Assembly: GCF_030818935.1 (NCBI RefSeq)
Contig: NZ_JAUTBD010000001.1
Coordinates: 3,038,001 to 3,102,000, forward strand
Reading direction: 5' to 3'
DNA length: 64,000 bases
Source: Microbacterium sp. SORGH_AS_1204
Lineage (GTDB): Bacteria; Actinomycetota; Actinomycetes; Actinomycetales; Microbacteriaceae
Shown: one piece after another, positions 36,418 through 44,769 of the stretch
How the letters are laid out: every line of letters starts with the position of its first letter
How positions within the stretch are numbered: position 1 is the stretch's first letter
The notes under the pieces: model-generated
What the model was told of the DNA's origin: nothing
What the model saw: only the letters and a program-made list of their open reading frames with translations
Database searches by the model: none
Position numbers and translations under genes: made by a program

Positions 36418-37413
36418 TCAGTTCCCCTTGCCGAGGAGGTCGCCCCACAGCGCGATCTGATCGCTGAGCTGGGTCGACAGCACCGACGGCGCGGCCTGCT
36501 CGGCGCTGACCGGCGAGGTGCCGAGCTCTTCGAACTGCGTCTTCACCTCGTCGTTGCCGAGGGCTGTGATGAGCGCTTCGTTGAGCACGGTGATGACGTC
36601 CTCGGGGGTGCTTGCCGGCGCGTACAGGCCGTGCCAGATGCTCACCTCCACGTCGGGCAGGCCCGCCTCGGCGGTGGTGGGCACGTCCGGGAGCACGGCT
36701 ACGCGTTCGGGCACGGTGACGGCGTACGCGTCGACGGCGCCGGAGAGGATCTGGCTCGCGGAGTTCGTCGTCTGGTCGCACAGCAGGTCGACCTGCCCGC
36801 CGAGCAGATCGGCCATGGCCGGTCCCGTCCCGTCGTAGGGCACCTCGGTGAGCGTGACGCCGAGGGCGTCCTGCATGAGGGTCGCGCACAGGTGCGAGGC
36901 GGACCCGACGCCCGCGTGGGCCAGGGTCACGGCGGACTCGTTCGCCTCGATGTACTCCACGAGCTCTTCGAAGGATGCCGGACCCAGTCCCTTCTTCGAA
37001 AGGATCGCCATCGGCACCTCCGTCACCAGGCCCACCGGCTCGAAGTCGGCGACGGGGTCGAAGTTCAGGTCAGGGTAGAGCGTCGGTGCGGTCGACATCC
37101 CGATGTGATGCAGCAGCAGGGTGTAGCCGTCGGGGTCGGCCTGCGAGGCTTCGCCGGCGCCGACCGTGCCGCCGGCGCCCTCGACGTTGTCGACGACCAC
37201 CTGCACGCCCAGTTCCTCACCGAGCGGTTCGGCGAGGATGCGGGTGACGGTGTCGGTCGGTCCACCGGCCGAGAAGGGCACGATGACGTCGATCGTGTCG
37301 GAGGGGTAGGTGTCTCCACCGCCCCCGCCGCCGGCTCCGCCGGAGCAGGCGGAGAGAGAGAGGGTCAGGGCGAGTCCGGCGGAGCCGGCGAGAAGGAAAC
37401 GGGAACGCGTCAT
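36418..37413 (-). CDS. tctC: Tripartite tricarboxylate transporter substrate-binding lipoprotein (TctC/Bug)
   Basis: A 331-residue extracytoplasmic protein. The signal peptide ends in the lipobox LSLSAC (Cys23) and is followed by a glycine-rich linker. IDVIVPFSAGGPTDTVTRIL is the classic Bug/TctC entry strand, and HAGVGSASHLCATLMQDALG and PYDGTGPAMADLLGGQVDLL line the ligand site. It delivers carboxylates to TctAB. It is the first gene of the operon, with AAAGGA before the ATG and two candidate CitB sites about 105 and 150 bp upstream. Confidence 0.93.
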   Translation of the reverse strand: MTRSRFLLAGSAGLALTLSLSACSGGAGGGGGGDTYPSDTIDVIVPFSAGGPTDTVTRILAEPLGEELGVQVVVDNVEGAGGTVGAGEASQADPDGYTLLLHHIGMSTAPTLYPDLNFDPVADFEPVGLVTEVPMAILSKKGLGPASFEELVEYIEANESAVTLAHAGVGSASHLCATLMQDALGVTLTEVPYDGTGPAMADLLGGQVDLLCDQTTNSASQILSGAVDAYAVTVPERVAVLPDVPTTAEAGLPDVEVSIWHGLYAPASTPEDVITVLNEALITALGNDEVKTQFEELGTSPVSAEQAAPSVLSTQLSDQIALWGDLLGKGN

Positions 37414-37518
37414 TGCTGTGTCCTTTGCGTCTTCATCGACTTGGTCGACCGCGACGTCGGTGTCGCGATCGCCCCATGCTGCGGGTCGGGGGACCCCTCG
37501 ACAACGGCCCCGGCGCGA

Positions 37519-37582
37519 CCACTATGAACGCAAGTCCGACGCCCGCCGCCTGTCGGTGAACACTATGAACGCAAGTCGTCGC
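37519..37582 (-). promoter_or_regulatory. Two candidate CitB operators upstream of tctC
   Basis: ACTATGAACGCAAGTC occurs at 37521-37536 and again at 37562-37577, 41 bp apart, about four helical turns. Both lie upstream of the tctC start at 37413, where an activator would bind. The same motif with two changes precedes the citA-type gene at 31830. The remainder of the gap 37414-37719 (about 306 bp) holds AAAGGACACAGCA before tctC and no gene that I can see. Confidence 0.65.
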
Positions 37583-37719
37583 ACCTCGGACGCCGAACCC
37601 GCCTCGGGCGACCCGAACGCGGCATCCTGACGCGCTGCGGCTTCGGCGAACGATGTCCGGAAAGACGATCCTGCCCGCCCGACACCGCCCGGTCCCGGCG
37701 CACGGGTCGCCGGGTCGGC

Positions 37720-38109
37720 TCAGGCGAGCAGCGTCAGCACCAGGCCGATGAGCGGCAGGGTGCCCTGGATCGCGGCAGGCCGCAGGTACCGGCGTCCCGA
37801 CGTGACGAGCACGAGCGCCGCAGCGAGCATCGAGCCGAGCGAGAACATCAGCAGCGTCCGCCCGGCGACGTCGTCGAAGCCGTTCACGATCCACAGCGCG
37901 ATGCCGATGGCCGCGCCGATCGCAAGGAACAGGTTGTAGAAGCCCTGGTTGTAGGCCATGGGTCGCGTCGCGTCGGCGGTCTCCTGGTCGGCGACGCCGA
38001 ACACCCGCCACGTCTTCGGCTGGGTCCAGCGCACGCTCTCGAGCACGAAGATGTACACGTGCAGCAGGGCTGCGAGCCCCGCGAAGACGAGCGCCAGGGT
38101 GCCGATCAT
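37720..38109 (-). CDS. DUF1304 family membrane protein
   Basis: A 129-residue protein with four membrane helices: VFAGLAALLHVYIFVLESVR (about 8-27), LFLAIGAAIGIALWIVNGFD, LMFSLGSMLAAALVLVTSG and LPLIGLVLTLLA. YNQGFYNLFLAIG is the family hallmark. The function of DUF1304 is not known. TAGCGT stands 6 bp before the ATG at 38109, the leaderless pattern. It diverges from the next gene, whose own -10 box lies 25 bp away. Confidence 0.88.
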   Translation of the reverse strand: MIGTLALVFAGLAALLHVYIFVLESVRWTQPKTWRVFGVADQETADATRPMAYNQGFYNLFLAIGAAIGIALWIVNGFDDVAGRTLLMFSLGSMLAAALVLVTSGRRYLRPAAIQGTLPLIGLVLTLLA

Positions 38110-38143
38110 CCCTCCACGCTAGCGCCCCGGCTAGCCTGGAACC

Positions 38144-38866
38144 ATGGCGAACGGTGACGGGTCCCGCGGTCGCGCCGGTGGACCCCGTCGCACCGGCGGC
38201 GCGAAGTCGTCGGCCCCCGCCCGTGCACGCGCGAAGACGCCGAAACGCATGCCTCCGGCACCGCCCGCGCACGAGGAGCCGCGCGACTTCGTCCTCGGAG
38301 CGATTCCCGGCGCGACGCCCGGCAAGTGGATCGGCCTGTGGCGAGAGCGGATGCCGCACGTGACGCTCACCCTGCGCGAGATCGCCGTCGCCGACCAGCG
38401 CGCCGCCCTCGACGACGTCGATGCCGCGCTCGTGCGTCTGCCCCTGGCGGCATCCGACGACCTCCACGTCATCCCGCTCTACGAGGAGCAGCCCGTCGTG
38501 GTGATGTCGGCCGACTCCGACCTGACCGCGGCCGACGAGCTCGATGCCGCCGACCTGGCGGGTGAGGTCGTGATCGTTGCGCTCGACGACGTGCTGCACG
38601 CCGAGATCCCGGATGCCGTGGCCCCCGCGTTCGCGCCCCCGGTCGACACCGCGGAGGCCATCGCGATCGTCGCCGCGGGCGTCGGGGTCGTCATCGTCCC
38701 CATGTCGCTGGCTCGCGCCCATCAACGTCGCGACATCGAGTACCGGGTGCTGCGTGACGGGCCGACCTCGACGGTCGCGCTCGCGTGGCTGCGAGAGCGC
38801 ACCACCGCCGACGTCGAGGCGTTCGTCGGCGTCGTGCGCGGGCGCACGGCTCGCTCGTCGCGCTGA
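38144..38866 (+). CDS. LysR-type substrate-binding domain protein lacking a HTH
   Basis: A 240-residue protein. The first 50 residues are basic and low in complexity (rich in Ala, Arg, Pro, Gly), then comes a domain like the effector-binding half of LysR regulators: RDFVLGAIPGATPGKWIGLW, HVTLTLREI, DAALVRLPL, VIPLYEEQPVVVMS and AAGVGVVIVPMSLARAH. No winged HTH is present. The basic tail might bind DNA by itself. TAGCCT 6 bp before the ATG supports the start and a leaderless mRNA. Such short proteins are often just named LysR family transcriptional regulators; the role is uncertain. Confidence 0.7.
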   Translation: MANGDGSRGRAGGPRRTGGAKSSAPARARAKTPKRMPPAPPAHEEPRDFVLGAIPGATPGKWIGLWRERMPHVTLTLREIAVADQRAALDDVDAALVRLPLAASDDLHVIPLYEEQPVVVMSADSDLTAADELDAADLAGEVVIVALDDVLHAEIPDAVAPAFAPPVDTAEAIAIVAAGVGVVIVPMSLARAHQRRDIEYRVLRDGPTSTVALAWLRERTTADVEAFVGVVRGRTARSSR

Positions 38867-38934
38867 CGCTCGCCGCGGTCGCCCTCAGGCGGGGCCAGAC
38901 CGCGTGCCGGGGCCAGGTCGTGGCTCCGGTTCCG

Positions 38935-38970
38935 GCTCCAGCTCCAGCTCCAGCTCCAGCTCCAGCTCCA
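38935..38970. repeat. Hexanucleotide microsatellite (GCTCCA)6
   Basis: Six perfect copies of GCTCCA run from 38935 to 38970 and are preceded by degenerate units (GGCTCCGGTTCC). It is in the 320-bp gap 38867-39186, which also holds the 39025-39094 palindrome. It is outside any supported gene, so it does not cause phase variation of a protein directly. Confidence 0.9.
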
Positions 38971-39024
38971 GCCTGCGGCACCGTCTGCGGCACCGGCCCC
39001 GCCCCCGCCGCGCTCGCCGACGCA

Positions 39025-39094
39025 CGCATAAACGCAATCCGTGCGCAGAAACACGCTCTCGTCGCGTTTCTGCGCGGGAATCGCGTTTATGCGC
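39025..39094. repeat. ~30-bp imperfect inverted repeat (palindrome family C)
   Basis: The left arm (about 39025-39055, GCATAAACGCAATCC then GTGCGCAGAAAC) and right arm (about 39063-39094, GTTTCTGCGCGGG then AATCGCGTTTATGC) pair over about 30 bp with a few mismatches and a short loop. It lies between two plus-strand genes. There is no U-run, so it differs from a plain terminator. I did not find another copy in the window. Confidence 0.7.
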
Positions 39095-39186
39095 CGGCCG
39101 AGGCGACCCGGCGGAACCGTGAGCCAAGGTTGCGCCGCGTTTCCAGCCCCCGATGACCGTGACGATTACGCGCATAGAATCCCTGG

Positions 39187-39915
39187 GTGACCGCGCCCCT
39201 GCTCTACGTCTGCGTTCGGCCGCAGCGTGCTGCGGCCGTAGCGGAGTGGGCGTCTTTCCGCGACGGCCTGGGAGTCGGCGACGACGACCTCGTCCATCAC
39301 GATCTCGTGCGCGACCCACTGCCGCTCGACCTCGAGCGGTACGCCGCCGTCGTGGTCGGCGGGAGCCCCTTCAACGTCACCGATCCCGACAAGACCGACG
39401 AGCAGCAGCGCCTCGAACGCGACCTCGAGCGTCTGGCGGCGACCGCGATCGAGGGTCGTACGAATGCCCTCTTCACCTGCTTCGGAATCGGTGTGGTCAC
39501 GCGCCTCCTGGGCGGGGCGGTCACCCTTCAGCACCCCGAGGGCACGGGTCCCGCCGACATCTCGCTGACCGACGCGGGCCGCGACGACGAGCTGTTCGGC
39601 ATCCTGAACCCCCGTTTCGAGGCGCTCACCGCGCACAAAGAGGGCGCCGATAGCGTGCCGCCCGGTGCGACGCTGCTCGCCGAGAACGACGCGTGCCCGG
39701 TGCAGGCCTACCGCGCGGGCGCGGGGCTGTGGGCCACGCAGTTTCACCCGGAGCCGACGACCGACGCGTTCGTGGCGCGCATGCGGGTCTATCGCGACGC
39801 CGGGTACTTCGACGCCGAGGCCTTCGACGAGGTCTCGGCGCACGTGCGGTCGGCGTCCGTCGAGCAGCCGACGCGCCTGCTGCGGTCCTTCGCTGCACGC
39901 GCCGTCGCGGCCTGA
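39187..39915 (+). CDS. Class I glutamine amidotransferase-like protein (GMP synthase-like domain)
   Basis: A 242-residue single-domain GATase1. The nucleophile elbow is LFTCFGIGV with Cys98, and the His/Glu pair is FHPEPT with His187 and Glu189. YAAVVVGGSPFNV (about 52-64) forms the oxyanion region. It could hydrolyse glutamine for an unknown acceptor or act on a gamma-glutamyl compound, as PuuD-like enzymes do. TAGAAT at 39175-39180 is 6 bp before the GTG, a good -10 box for a leaderless mRNA, and fixes the start. Confidence 0.87.
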   Translation: MTAPLLYVCVRPQRAAAVAEWASFRDGLGVGDDDLVHHDLVRDPLPLDLERYAAVVVGGSPFNVTDPDKTDEQQRLERDLERLAATAIEGRTNALFTCFGIGVVTRLLGGAVTLQHPEGTGPADISLTDAGRDDELFGILNPRFEALTAHKEGADSVPPGATLLAENDACPVQAYRAGAGLWATQFHPEPTTDAFVARMRVYRDAGYFDAEAFDEVSAHVRSASVEQPTRLLRSFAARAVAA

Positions 39916-40087
39916 GCCTGCGGTTCGGCTATCCCGGGGAAACGACTGCACCCGGCGGGCCGACGCCGCGCCGGGTTCGCCATCACGCACCGCAGGGGCG
40001 CCCTTATCGTTGCCGCGGCGTGCACCGCGCCGTCGTCCACGTCAAGCCCACCGCCGATATTTACCTAGCTTTTCTAGTCTTCTCGGT

Positions 40088-40903
40088 ATGAACGCAGCAA
40101 CTCAGTGGCGGGGCGCAGACCTCGCGCGTCAGATCGTCGTCCTCTCCGCGGTGTCGTTCATGCTCATCGCCGCCGTCATCGGGGCCGGCGCGTTCGGCAA
40201 CTCGGCGGTGCAGGATCAGCAGGGCGGCGCGCTCGACACCGACGGCTCCTACCTCGCCCCCGCCGGTCCCGCCTTCTCGATCTGGTCGGTCATCTACCTC
40301 GGCCTCATCGTCTACGCGGTGTGGCAGGCACTGCCCTCGCAGCGGACGAACCCCCGCCAGCGCGCACTCGGGTGGCTCATCGCCCTCACCATGACCCTGA
40401 ACGGGCTCTGGCTCGTCGCCGCCCGCTTCGGCACGCTGCTGCTCACGGTCATCGACATCGTGCTGTTGCTCGCCGCCCTCGGATGGACGTTCCGAGTCGC
40501 CGTCGCCACCCGCGAACCGCGCGGCGGCGTCGCCGACTCCGTCCTCATCGACGGCGTGACGGGCCTGCACCTGGGCTGGGTCACCCTCGCGACCGTGGCG
40601 AACGTCTCCGCCTACCTCACCACCGTCGTCCCGCCCAGCTGGGAAGACGCGGCGGATGCCATCGGCATCGCGGTGCTGATCGTTGTCGCCCTCATCGGTC
40701 TCGCCATCGCCTGGCGGAGCGGCTGGCGCATCACCCCCGCCTTGGCGCTCGCGTGGGGCCTGAGCTGGCTCGCCGTCGAGCGATTCACCGGCGAGCCGCA
40801 GAGCGCCCCGATCGGCGCGACAGCACTCGTCGTCGCGGTCGTCGTGCTGCTGCCCCCGGCCATCGTGAGGGTACTTCGTCTGATCCGCCCGAGCGTCGAC
40901 TGA
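40088..40903 (+). CDS. Tryptophan-rich sensory protein-like membrane protein (TspO/MBR-like)
   Basis: A 271-residue protein with about seven or eight membrane helices. GPAFSIWSVIYLGLIVYAVW (about 60-79) resembles helix 1-2 of TspO, and LGWLIALTMTLNGLWLVAAR follows. It is longer than classical TspO (about 160 residues). The ligand (porphyrin or lipid-like) is not known. TAGTCT about 7 bp before the ATG, within an A/T-rich stretch TATTTACCTAGCTTTTCTAG, gives a promoter and suggests a leaderless mRNA; CTAG-CTTTT-CTAG is a small inverted repeat over it. An 11-bp hairpin follows. Confidence 0.75.
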   Translation: MNAATQWRGADLARQIVVLSAVSFMLIAAVIGAGAFGNSAVQDQQGGALDTDGSYLAPAGPAFSIWSVIYLGLIVYAVWQALPSQRTNPRQRALGWLIALTMTLNGLWLVAARFGTLLLTVIDIVLLLAALGWTFRVAVATREPRGGVADSVLIDGVTGLHLGWVTLATVANVSAYLTTVVPPSWEDAADAIGIAVLIVVALIGLAIAWRSGWRITPALALAWGLSWLAVERFTGEPQSAPIGATALVVAVVVLLPPAIVRVLRLIRPSVD

Positions 40904-40916
40904 TCGCGTAACCCCG

Positions 40917-40948
40917 CGGCATCCGCCTGACAAGAGGGGCGGATGCCG
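40917..40948. terminator. Terminator-like hairpin with GGCATCC/GGATGCC arms
   Basis: CGGCATCCGCC (40917-40927) and GGCGGATGCCG (40938-40948) form a perfect 11-bp stem around a 10-nt loop, 14 bp after the TspO-like stop. The arms are built from the genome's over-represented heptamer in inverted orientation. Confidence 0.75.
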
Positions 40949-40973
40949 AAGGCGCGGGGAGTGTAATCGAGCG

Positions 40974-42014
40974 GTGGACTCGCTGCCCCTCCCCCTGCTC
41001 GTGGTCATCTTCGTCGCCGCCGCGGCTGTCGTCTGGGTGGCCGGCATCCAGCTGTCGAAGGCGACGGATGTCATCGACGCGCGCCTCCATCTCGGCAGCG
41101 CCCTGGGCGGTCTCATCGTCCTGGCAGTGGCCACCAACCTCCCCGAGATCGCGATCACCGTCTCGGCCGCGGTGTCGGGCAATCTCGACGTGGCCGTCGG
41201 CAACATCCTCGGCGGCATCGCGTTGCAGACCGTGGTCCTCGTCATCCTCGACGCGTTCGGCAAGCGGGGCCGCGGGATCAAGCCGCTCACCTACCGCGCG
41301 GCATCCCTCACCCTCGTGCTCGAGGGCTTGGTGGTCGTGGCCGTGCTGGCCGTGGTGATCGCCGGCAGCCAGCTCCCCGACGGCCTCGAGGTGCTCCGCC
41401 TCACCCCTGACGTCGTCCTCATCGCCGCCCTCTGGATCGTCGGGCTCCTCCTCGTGCAGCGAGCCGGATCGCATCTGCCGTGGCACGAGGACGGGCGGGC
41501 TCCTGACGCGAGCTCGAAGCCGCAGAAGAGCGGGAAGAAGATGAGCACGAAGAAGGCCTTCGTCGTGTTCTCGCTCTCGGCTCTCGCGACCCTGGTCGCC
41601 GGTGTCGTGCTCGAGCGGTCGGGAGACGCCGCGTCGTCGCAGATCGGCCTCTCCGGCGTGCTCTTCGGCGCCACCGTGCTGGCTCTGGCGACATCGCTGC
41701 CCGAGATTTCCACCGGTCTGCAGGCGATCCGCCAGGGCGACGACAACCTCGCCATCAGCGACATCTTCGGCGGCAACGCCTTCTTGCCCACGCTGTTCCT
41801 GCTCGCAACGGTGATCTCGGGGTCGGCGGTGCTCCCCCGGGCGAACGCCGCCGACATCTACCTGACCGCCCTGGCCGCGCTGTTGACGCTGGTCTACGTC
41901 GTCGGCCTGATCTTCCGGCCGCAGCGGCGCCTCATCGGAATGGGCGTCGATTCGTTCGTCGTGCTCGCGCTGTACGCGGTGGGGATCGGCGGGCTGTTCG
42001 CGATCTCCGCGTGA
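40974..42014 (+). CDS. Sodium/calcium antiporter family protein (CaCA superfamily)
   Basis: A 346-residue protein with about ten membrane helices in two halves. Each half carries an alpha repeat: LGGLIVLAVATNLPEIAITV (about 42-61) with VGNILGG, and GATVLALATSLPEISTGLQA with DIFGGNAFLPTL. The acidic residues in LPEI are the cation ligands of the superfamily. A basic loop (about 180-195) joins the halves. It should exchange Ca2+ or another cation for Na+ or H+ at the cell membrane. The GTG start at 40974 is chosen because the first helix begins directly after it. Confidence 0.9.
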   Translation: MDSLPLPLLVVIFVAAAAVVWVAGIQLSKATDVIDARLHLGSALGGLIVLAVATNLPEIAITVSAAVSGNLDVAVGNILGGIALQTVVLVILDAFGKRGRGIKPLTYRAASLTLVLEGLVVVAVLAVVIAGSQLPDGLEVLRLTPDVVLIAALWIVGLLLVQRAGSHLPWHEDGRAPDASSKPQKSGKKMSTKKAFVVFSLSALATLVAGVVLERSGDAASSQIGLSGVLFGATVLALATSLPEISTGLQAIRQGDDNLAISDIFGGNAFLPTLFLLATVISGSAVLPRANAADIYLTALAALLTLVYVVGLIFRPQRRLIGMGVDSFVVLALYAVGIGGLFAISA

Positions 42015-42069
42015 CCGGCCGCGCGTCAACCGTTCCGCTTCCTCCCACCGCTCGGACCCCGGCGCTCGA

Positions 42070-42741
42070 TCACCGCGTGCGGCGCCGCCATCCCTCGACG
42101 ACGCGACGCCGGATCGCGCCCTGTTCGGGGAGCGAGACGTCGAACCAGATGGCGAGGATGCGCGACACCGCGGTGATCCCGGCCCCGATTCCGCCCGCCA
42201 CGATCAGGGGGACTCCTGCGGCGGCGAGACCGCAGATGGTCACGCTTCCGGCGATCGCCGTTGCGGAGTACAGCGACCGGATCTCCATCGCCGCGGGCGG
42301 CACGCCCAGCATGAGGTCGCGCAGGATCCCTCCCCCGACGGCCCCCAGGGTGCCCACCAGCACCGCGGGAAACAGCGTCAAGCCCGAATCGAGCGCCTTG
42401 CAGGTCGAGAGCGCGGCGAACATCGCGATGGCCAGCGCGTCGAGATAGTCCGCAGCCGACGTCACCCGGTCGAGCAGCGGAGCGATCAGGATGCCGACGA
42501 AAGCCGCACCCATGGCCGTGGGGACGTAGTACGGCTGCTGCAACGCGGCGATCGGGACCTCCAGCAGCACGTCCCGGATGACCCCTCCGCCGAGGGCGAC
42601 GAGGATGCCGATGAATGCGACCCCGAGGAAGTGGATGCGGCGGGAATCGCGCATCGCATAGGCGAACGCCGATCCCTGAAGCCCGCCGAGAACGACGCCG
42701 CTCAGGTCGGCCCAGAGGGGGACTTCGAATGATGGGGACAC
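42070..42741 (-). CDS. Trimeric intracellular cation channel family protein (TRIC/UPF0126)
   Basis: A 223-residue membrane protein with about seven helices. The duplicated signature is FIGILVALGGGVIRDVLLEV (about 44-63) and VGTLGAVGGGILRDLMLGVP (about 128-147), each with GGG-(V/I)-x-RD, the pore-lining motif of prokaryotic TRIC channels. It forms a trimeric K+ channel. The GTG at 42741 starts the first helix correctly. It is convergent with the CaCA-type antiporter, another cation gene. Confidence 0.92.
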   Translation of the reverse strand: MSPSFEVPLWADLSGVVLGGLQGSAFAYAMRDSRRIHFLGVAFIGILVALGGGVIRDVLLEVPIAALQQPYYVPTAMGAAFVGILIAPLLDRVTSAADYLDALAIAMFAALSTCKALDSGLTLFPAVLVGTLGAVGGGILRDLMLGVPPAAMEIRSLYSATAIAGSVTICGLAAAGVPLIVAGGIGAGITAVSRILAIWFDVSLPEQGAIRRRVVEGWRRRTR

Positions 42742-42932
42742 CGGCGTCCCACCTCTCCAGCGCGACTGCGCTTACGGACACGTCCGACGGCGTGTGCGGT
42801 CAGTGTAGGCCGCCGACGATGAGAGCGCCCGCTCAAAGTCCGCTGTCCAACGTCGCCGATTCGCACCCGCCGGCCACCCGCACCGGGCACAGGACGGCCC
42901 CGCCCCCAGGGGACGAGGCCGTCCATCACCGG

Positions 42933-44684
42933 TCAGAGAGCCGGACCCACGATCGCACTCGCACCCGCCGGAACGGAGACCTCGGCGCCGGCGAGCGTCA
43001 CGCCCTCCGCCGTCGCCAGCAGCACGCGCGCCGCCGACGCGACGGATGCCGTGGCCTCGGCATCCGAGAGGTTCACGACGACCACCAGGTCGCCGCGACG
43101 CAGCTCGTAGACGCGGCCGCCGGTCGCCTCGCGCGCGACGGCCGACAGGCCCTCGCGCGACGGGTCGGTTAGCTCGGGCCGCTCACGACGGAGCTTCGCG
43201 AGCTCGCGGTACAGGCCCAGCAGCTGGGCGTGGTCGCCCTCGCCCACCTCGTCCCAGTCGAGCTTGGAGTTCTCGAACGTCGACGGGTCCTGCGGGTCGG
43301 GGACGGTGGACTCGTCCCAGCCCATCTTCTCGAATTCGGCGATGCGCCCCTCGGCGGTGGCCTTGCCGAGCTCGGGCTCGGGGTGCGAGGTGAAGAACTG
43401 CCACGGTGTGGTCGCTCCCCACTCCTCACCCATGAACAGCATCGGCGTTCCGGGAGCGGTCAGGGTCAGCACGGCGGCCGCCGCGAGACGGTCGTAGCCG
43501 AGCGTCTGCGAGAGGCGGTCGCCCGCGGCGCGGTTGCCGATCTGGTCGTGGTCTTGCGCGAACGTCACGAGGCGCCAGTTGAGCACGGCATCCGGAATGG
43601 GCTTGCCGTGCTTCTCCTCGCGGAACGACGAATACGTGCCGTCGTGGAAGAAGCCACCCTCGCTGACCTTGCGGAACGCGTCGAGATCGGCGAAGTCCTC
43701 GTAATAGCCGATGGTCTCGCCGGTCAGGGCGACGTGCGCGGTGTGGTGCCAGTCGTCCGACCACTGCGCGGTCAGTCCGTAGCCGCCGGCCTCGCGCGGC
43801 AGGATGAGCTTCGGGTCGTTCATGTCGCTCTCGGCGATGGTCGTCAGCGGAATGCCGCGGTGCGCCGACAGGGCGTCGGTACGCTCGGCGATCTCCTGCA
43901 GCAGGTGCGGCTCGCGGTGGTCGAGCAGCGCGTGCACGGCATCCAGACGGAGGCCGTCGACGTGGTAGTCGCTCATCCACATTAGGGCGTTGTCGAGGAT
44001 GTACGCGCGCACCGCGTCCTCGTCGAGGTTGACCGAATCGCCCCAGGTGTTGCGGCTGCCCTCGCGCAGGTACTCGCCGAACTCGGGGAGGTAGTTGCCC
44101 GACGGGCCCAGGTGGTTGTAAACGACGTCCTGGATGACGGCGAGACCGGCCGCGTGCGCCGCGTCGACGAAGCGCTGGTAGGCCTCGGGCCCGCCGTAGG
44201 CCTCGTGCACGGTGTACCAGAGCACGCCGTCGTAGCCCCAGTTCCAGGTGCCGTTGAAGCCGTTGACCGGCAGCAGCTCGACGTGCGTCACGCCCAGGTC
44301 GACGAGGTGGTCGAGGCGGCCGATCGCGGCATCCAGGGTCCCCTCGGGCGTGAAGGTGCCCAGGTGCAGCTCGTAGATGAGACCGCCCGCGAGCTGCTTA
44401 CCGGTCCACGCGGCGTCGTTCCAGGCGTACACGCTCGGGTCGAACCACGCCGACGCCTCATGCACACCGCCCGGCTGCCGGCGCGAGCGCGGGTCGGGAC
44501 GCAGGTCGTCGCCGTCGCCGAGCACGAAGCCGTACCGCTCCCCGTCGGCGAGGTCGACCGGCGCCGTCCACCAGCCACCCGAGGCCGACGCCATCTCGAT
44601 GTCTTCGATGACGGTGTCGCCGCTGTCGTCCAGCCGGCGCAGCCGCACCCGCTTGGCCTTGGGTGCCCAAACGTCGATGCTCAT
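42933..44684 (-). CDS. treZ: Malto-oligosyltrehalose trehalohydrolase (TreZ)
   Basis: A 583-residue GH13 enzyme that releases trehalose from maltooligosyl-trehalose. An N-terminal beta domain ([20 protein letters not shown]) is followed by the barrel with [20 protein letters not shown] (region I), [15 protein letters not shown] (nucleophile Asp about 250) and [11 protein letters not shown] (acid Glu about 283); region IV is [12 protein letters not shown]. It is the last gene of treXYZ. The ATG at 44684 is preceded by AGGACACACC. A family A palindrome lies between it and treY. Confidence 0.95.
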   Translation of the reverse strand: MSIDVWAPKAKRVRLRRLDDSGDTVIEDIEMASASGGWWTAPVDLADGERYGFVLGDGDDLRPDPRSRRQPGGVHEASAWFDPSVYAWNDAAWTGKQLAGGLIYELHLGTFTPEGTLDAAIGRLDHLVDLGVTHVELLPVNGFNGTWNWGYDGVLWYTVHEAYGGPEAYQRFVDAAHAAGLAVIQDVVYNHLGPSGNYLPEFGEYLREGSRNTWGDSVNLDEDAVRAYILDNALMWMSDYHVDGLRLDAVHALLDHREPHLLQEIAERTDALSAHRGIPLTTIAESDMNDPKLILPREAGGYGLTAQWSDDWHHTAHVALTGETIGYYEDFADLDAFRKVSEGGFFHDGTYSSFREEKHGKPIPDAVLNWRLVTFAQDHDQIGNRAAGDRLSQTLGYDRLAAAAVLTLTAPGTPMLFMGEEWGATTPWQFFTSHPEPELGKATAEGRIAEFEKMGWDESTVPDPQDPSTFENSKLDWDEVGEGDHAQLLGLYRELAKLRRERPELTDPSREGLSAVAREATGGRVYELRRGDLVVVVNLSDAEATASVASAARVLLATAEGVTLAGAEVSVPAGASAIVGPAL

Positions 44685-44697
44685 GGTGTGTCCTTAC

Positions 44698-44760
44698 GCG
44701 TGAGGGGTCAGAAAGTGTCGCCGGGCGGCGCGTGAGGCGACGAAATTTGACCCCTCACGC
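44698..44760. repeat. Inverted repeat, palindrome family A, copy 2
   Basis: Arms 44698-44722 and 44736-44760 are 25 bp each around a 13-nt loop. The outer 13 bp (GCGTGAGGGGTCA) and the inner GTCGCC match copy 1 at 406-470; the five bases between differ and are only partly paired. It sits between treY and treZ and could act as an intercistronic mRNA hairpin. Confidence 0.8.
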
Positions 44761-44769
44761 GCCGGGGGA

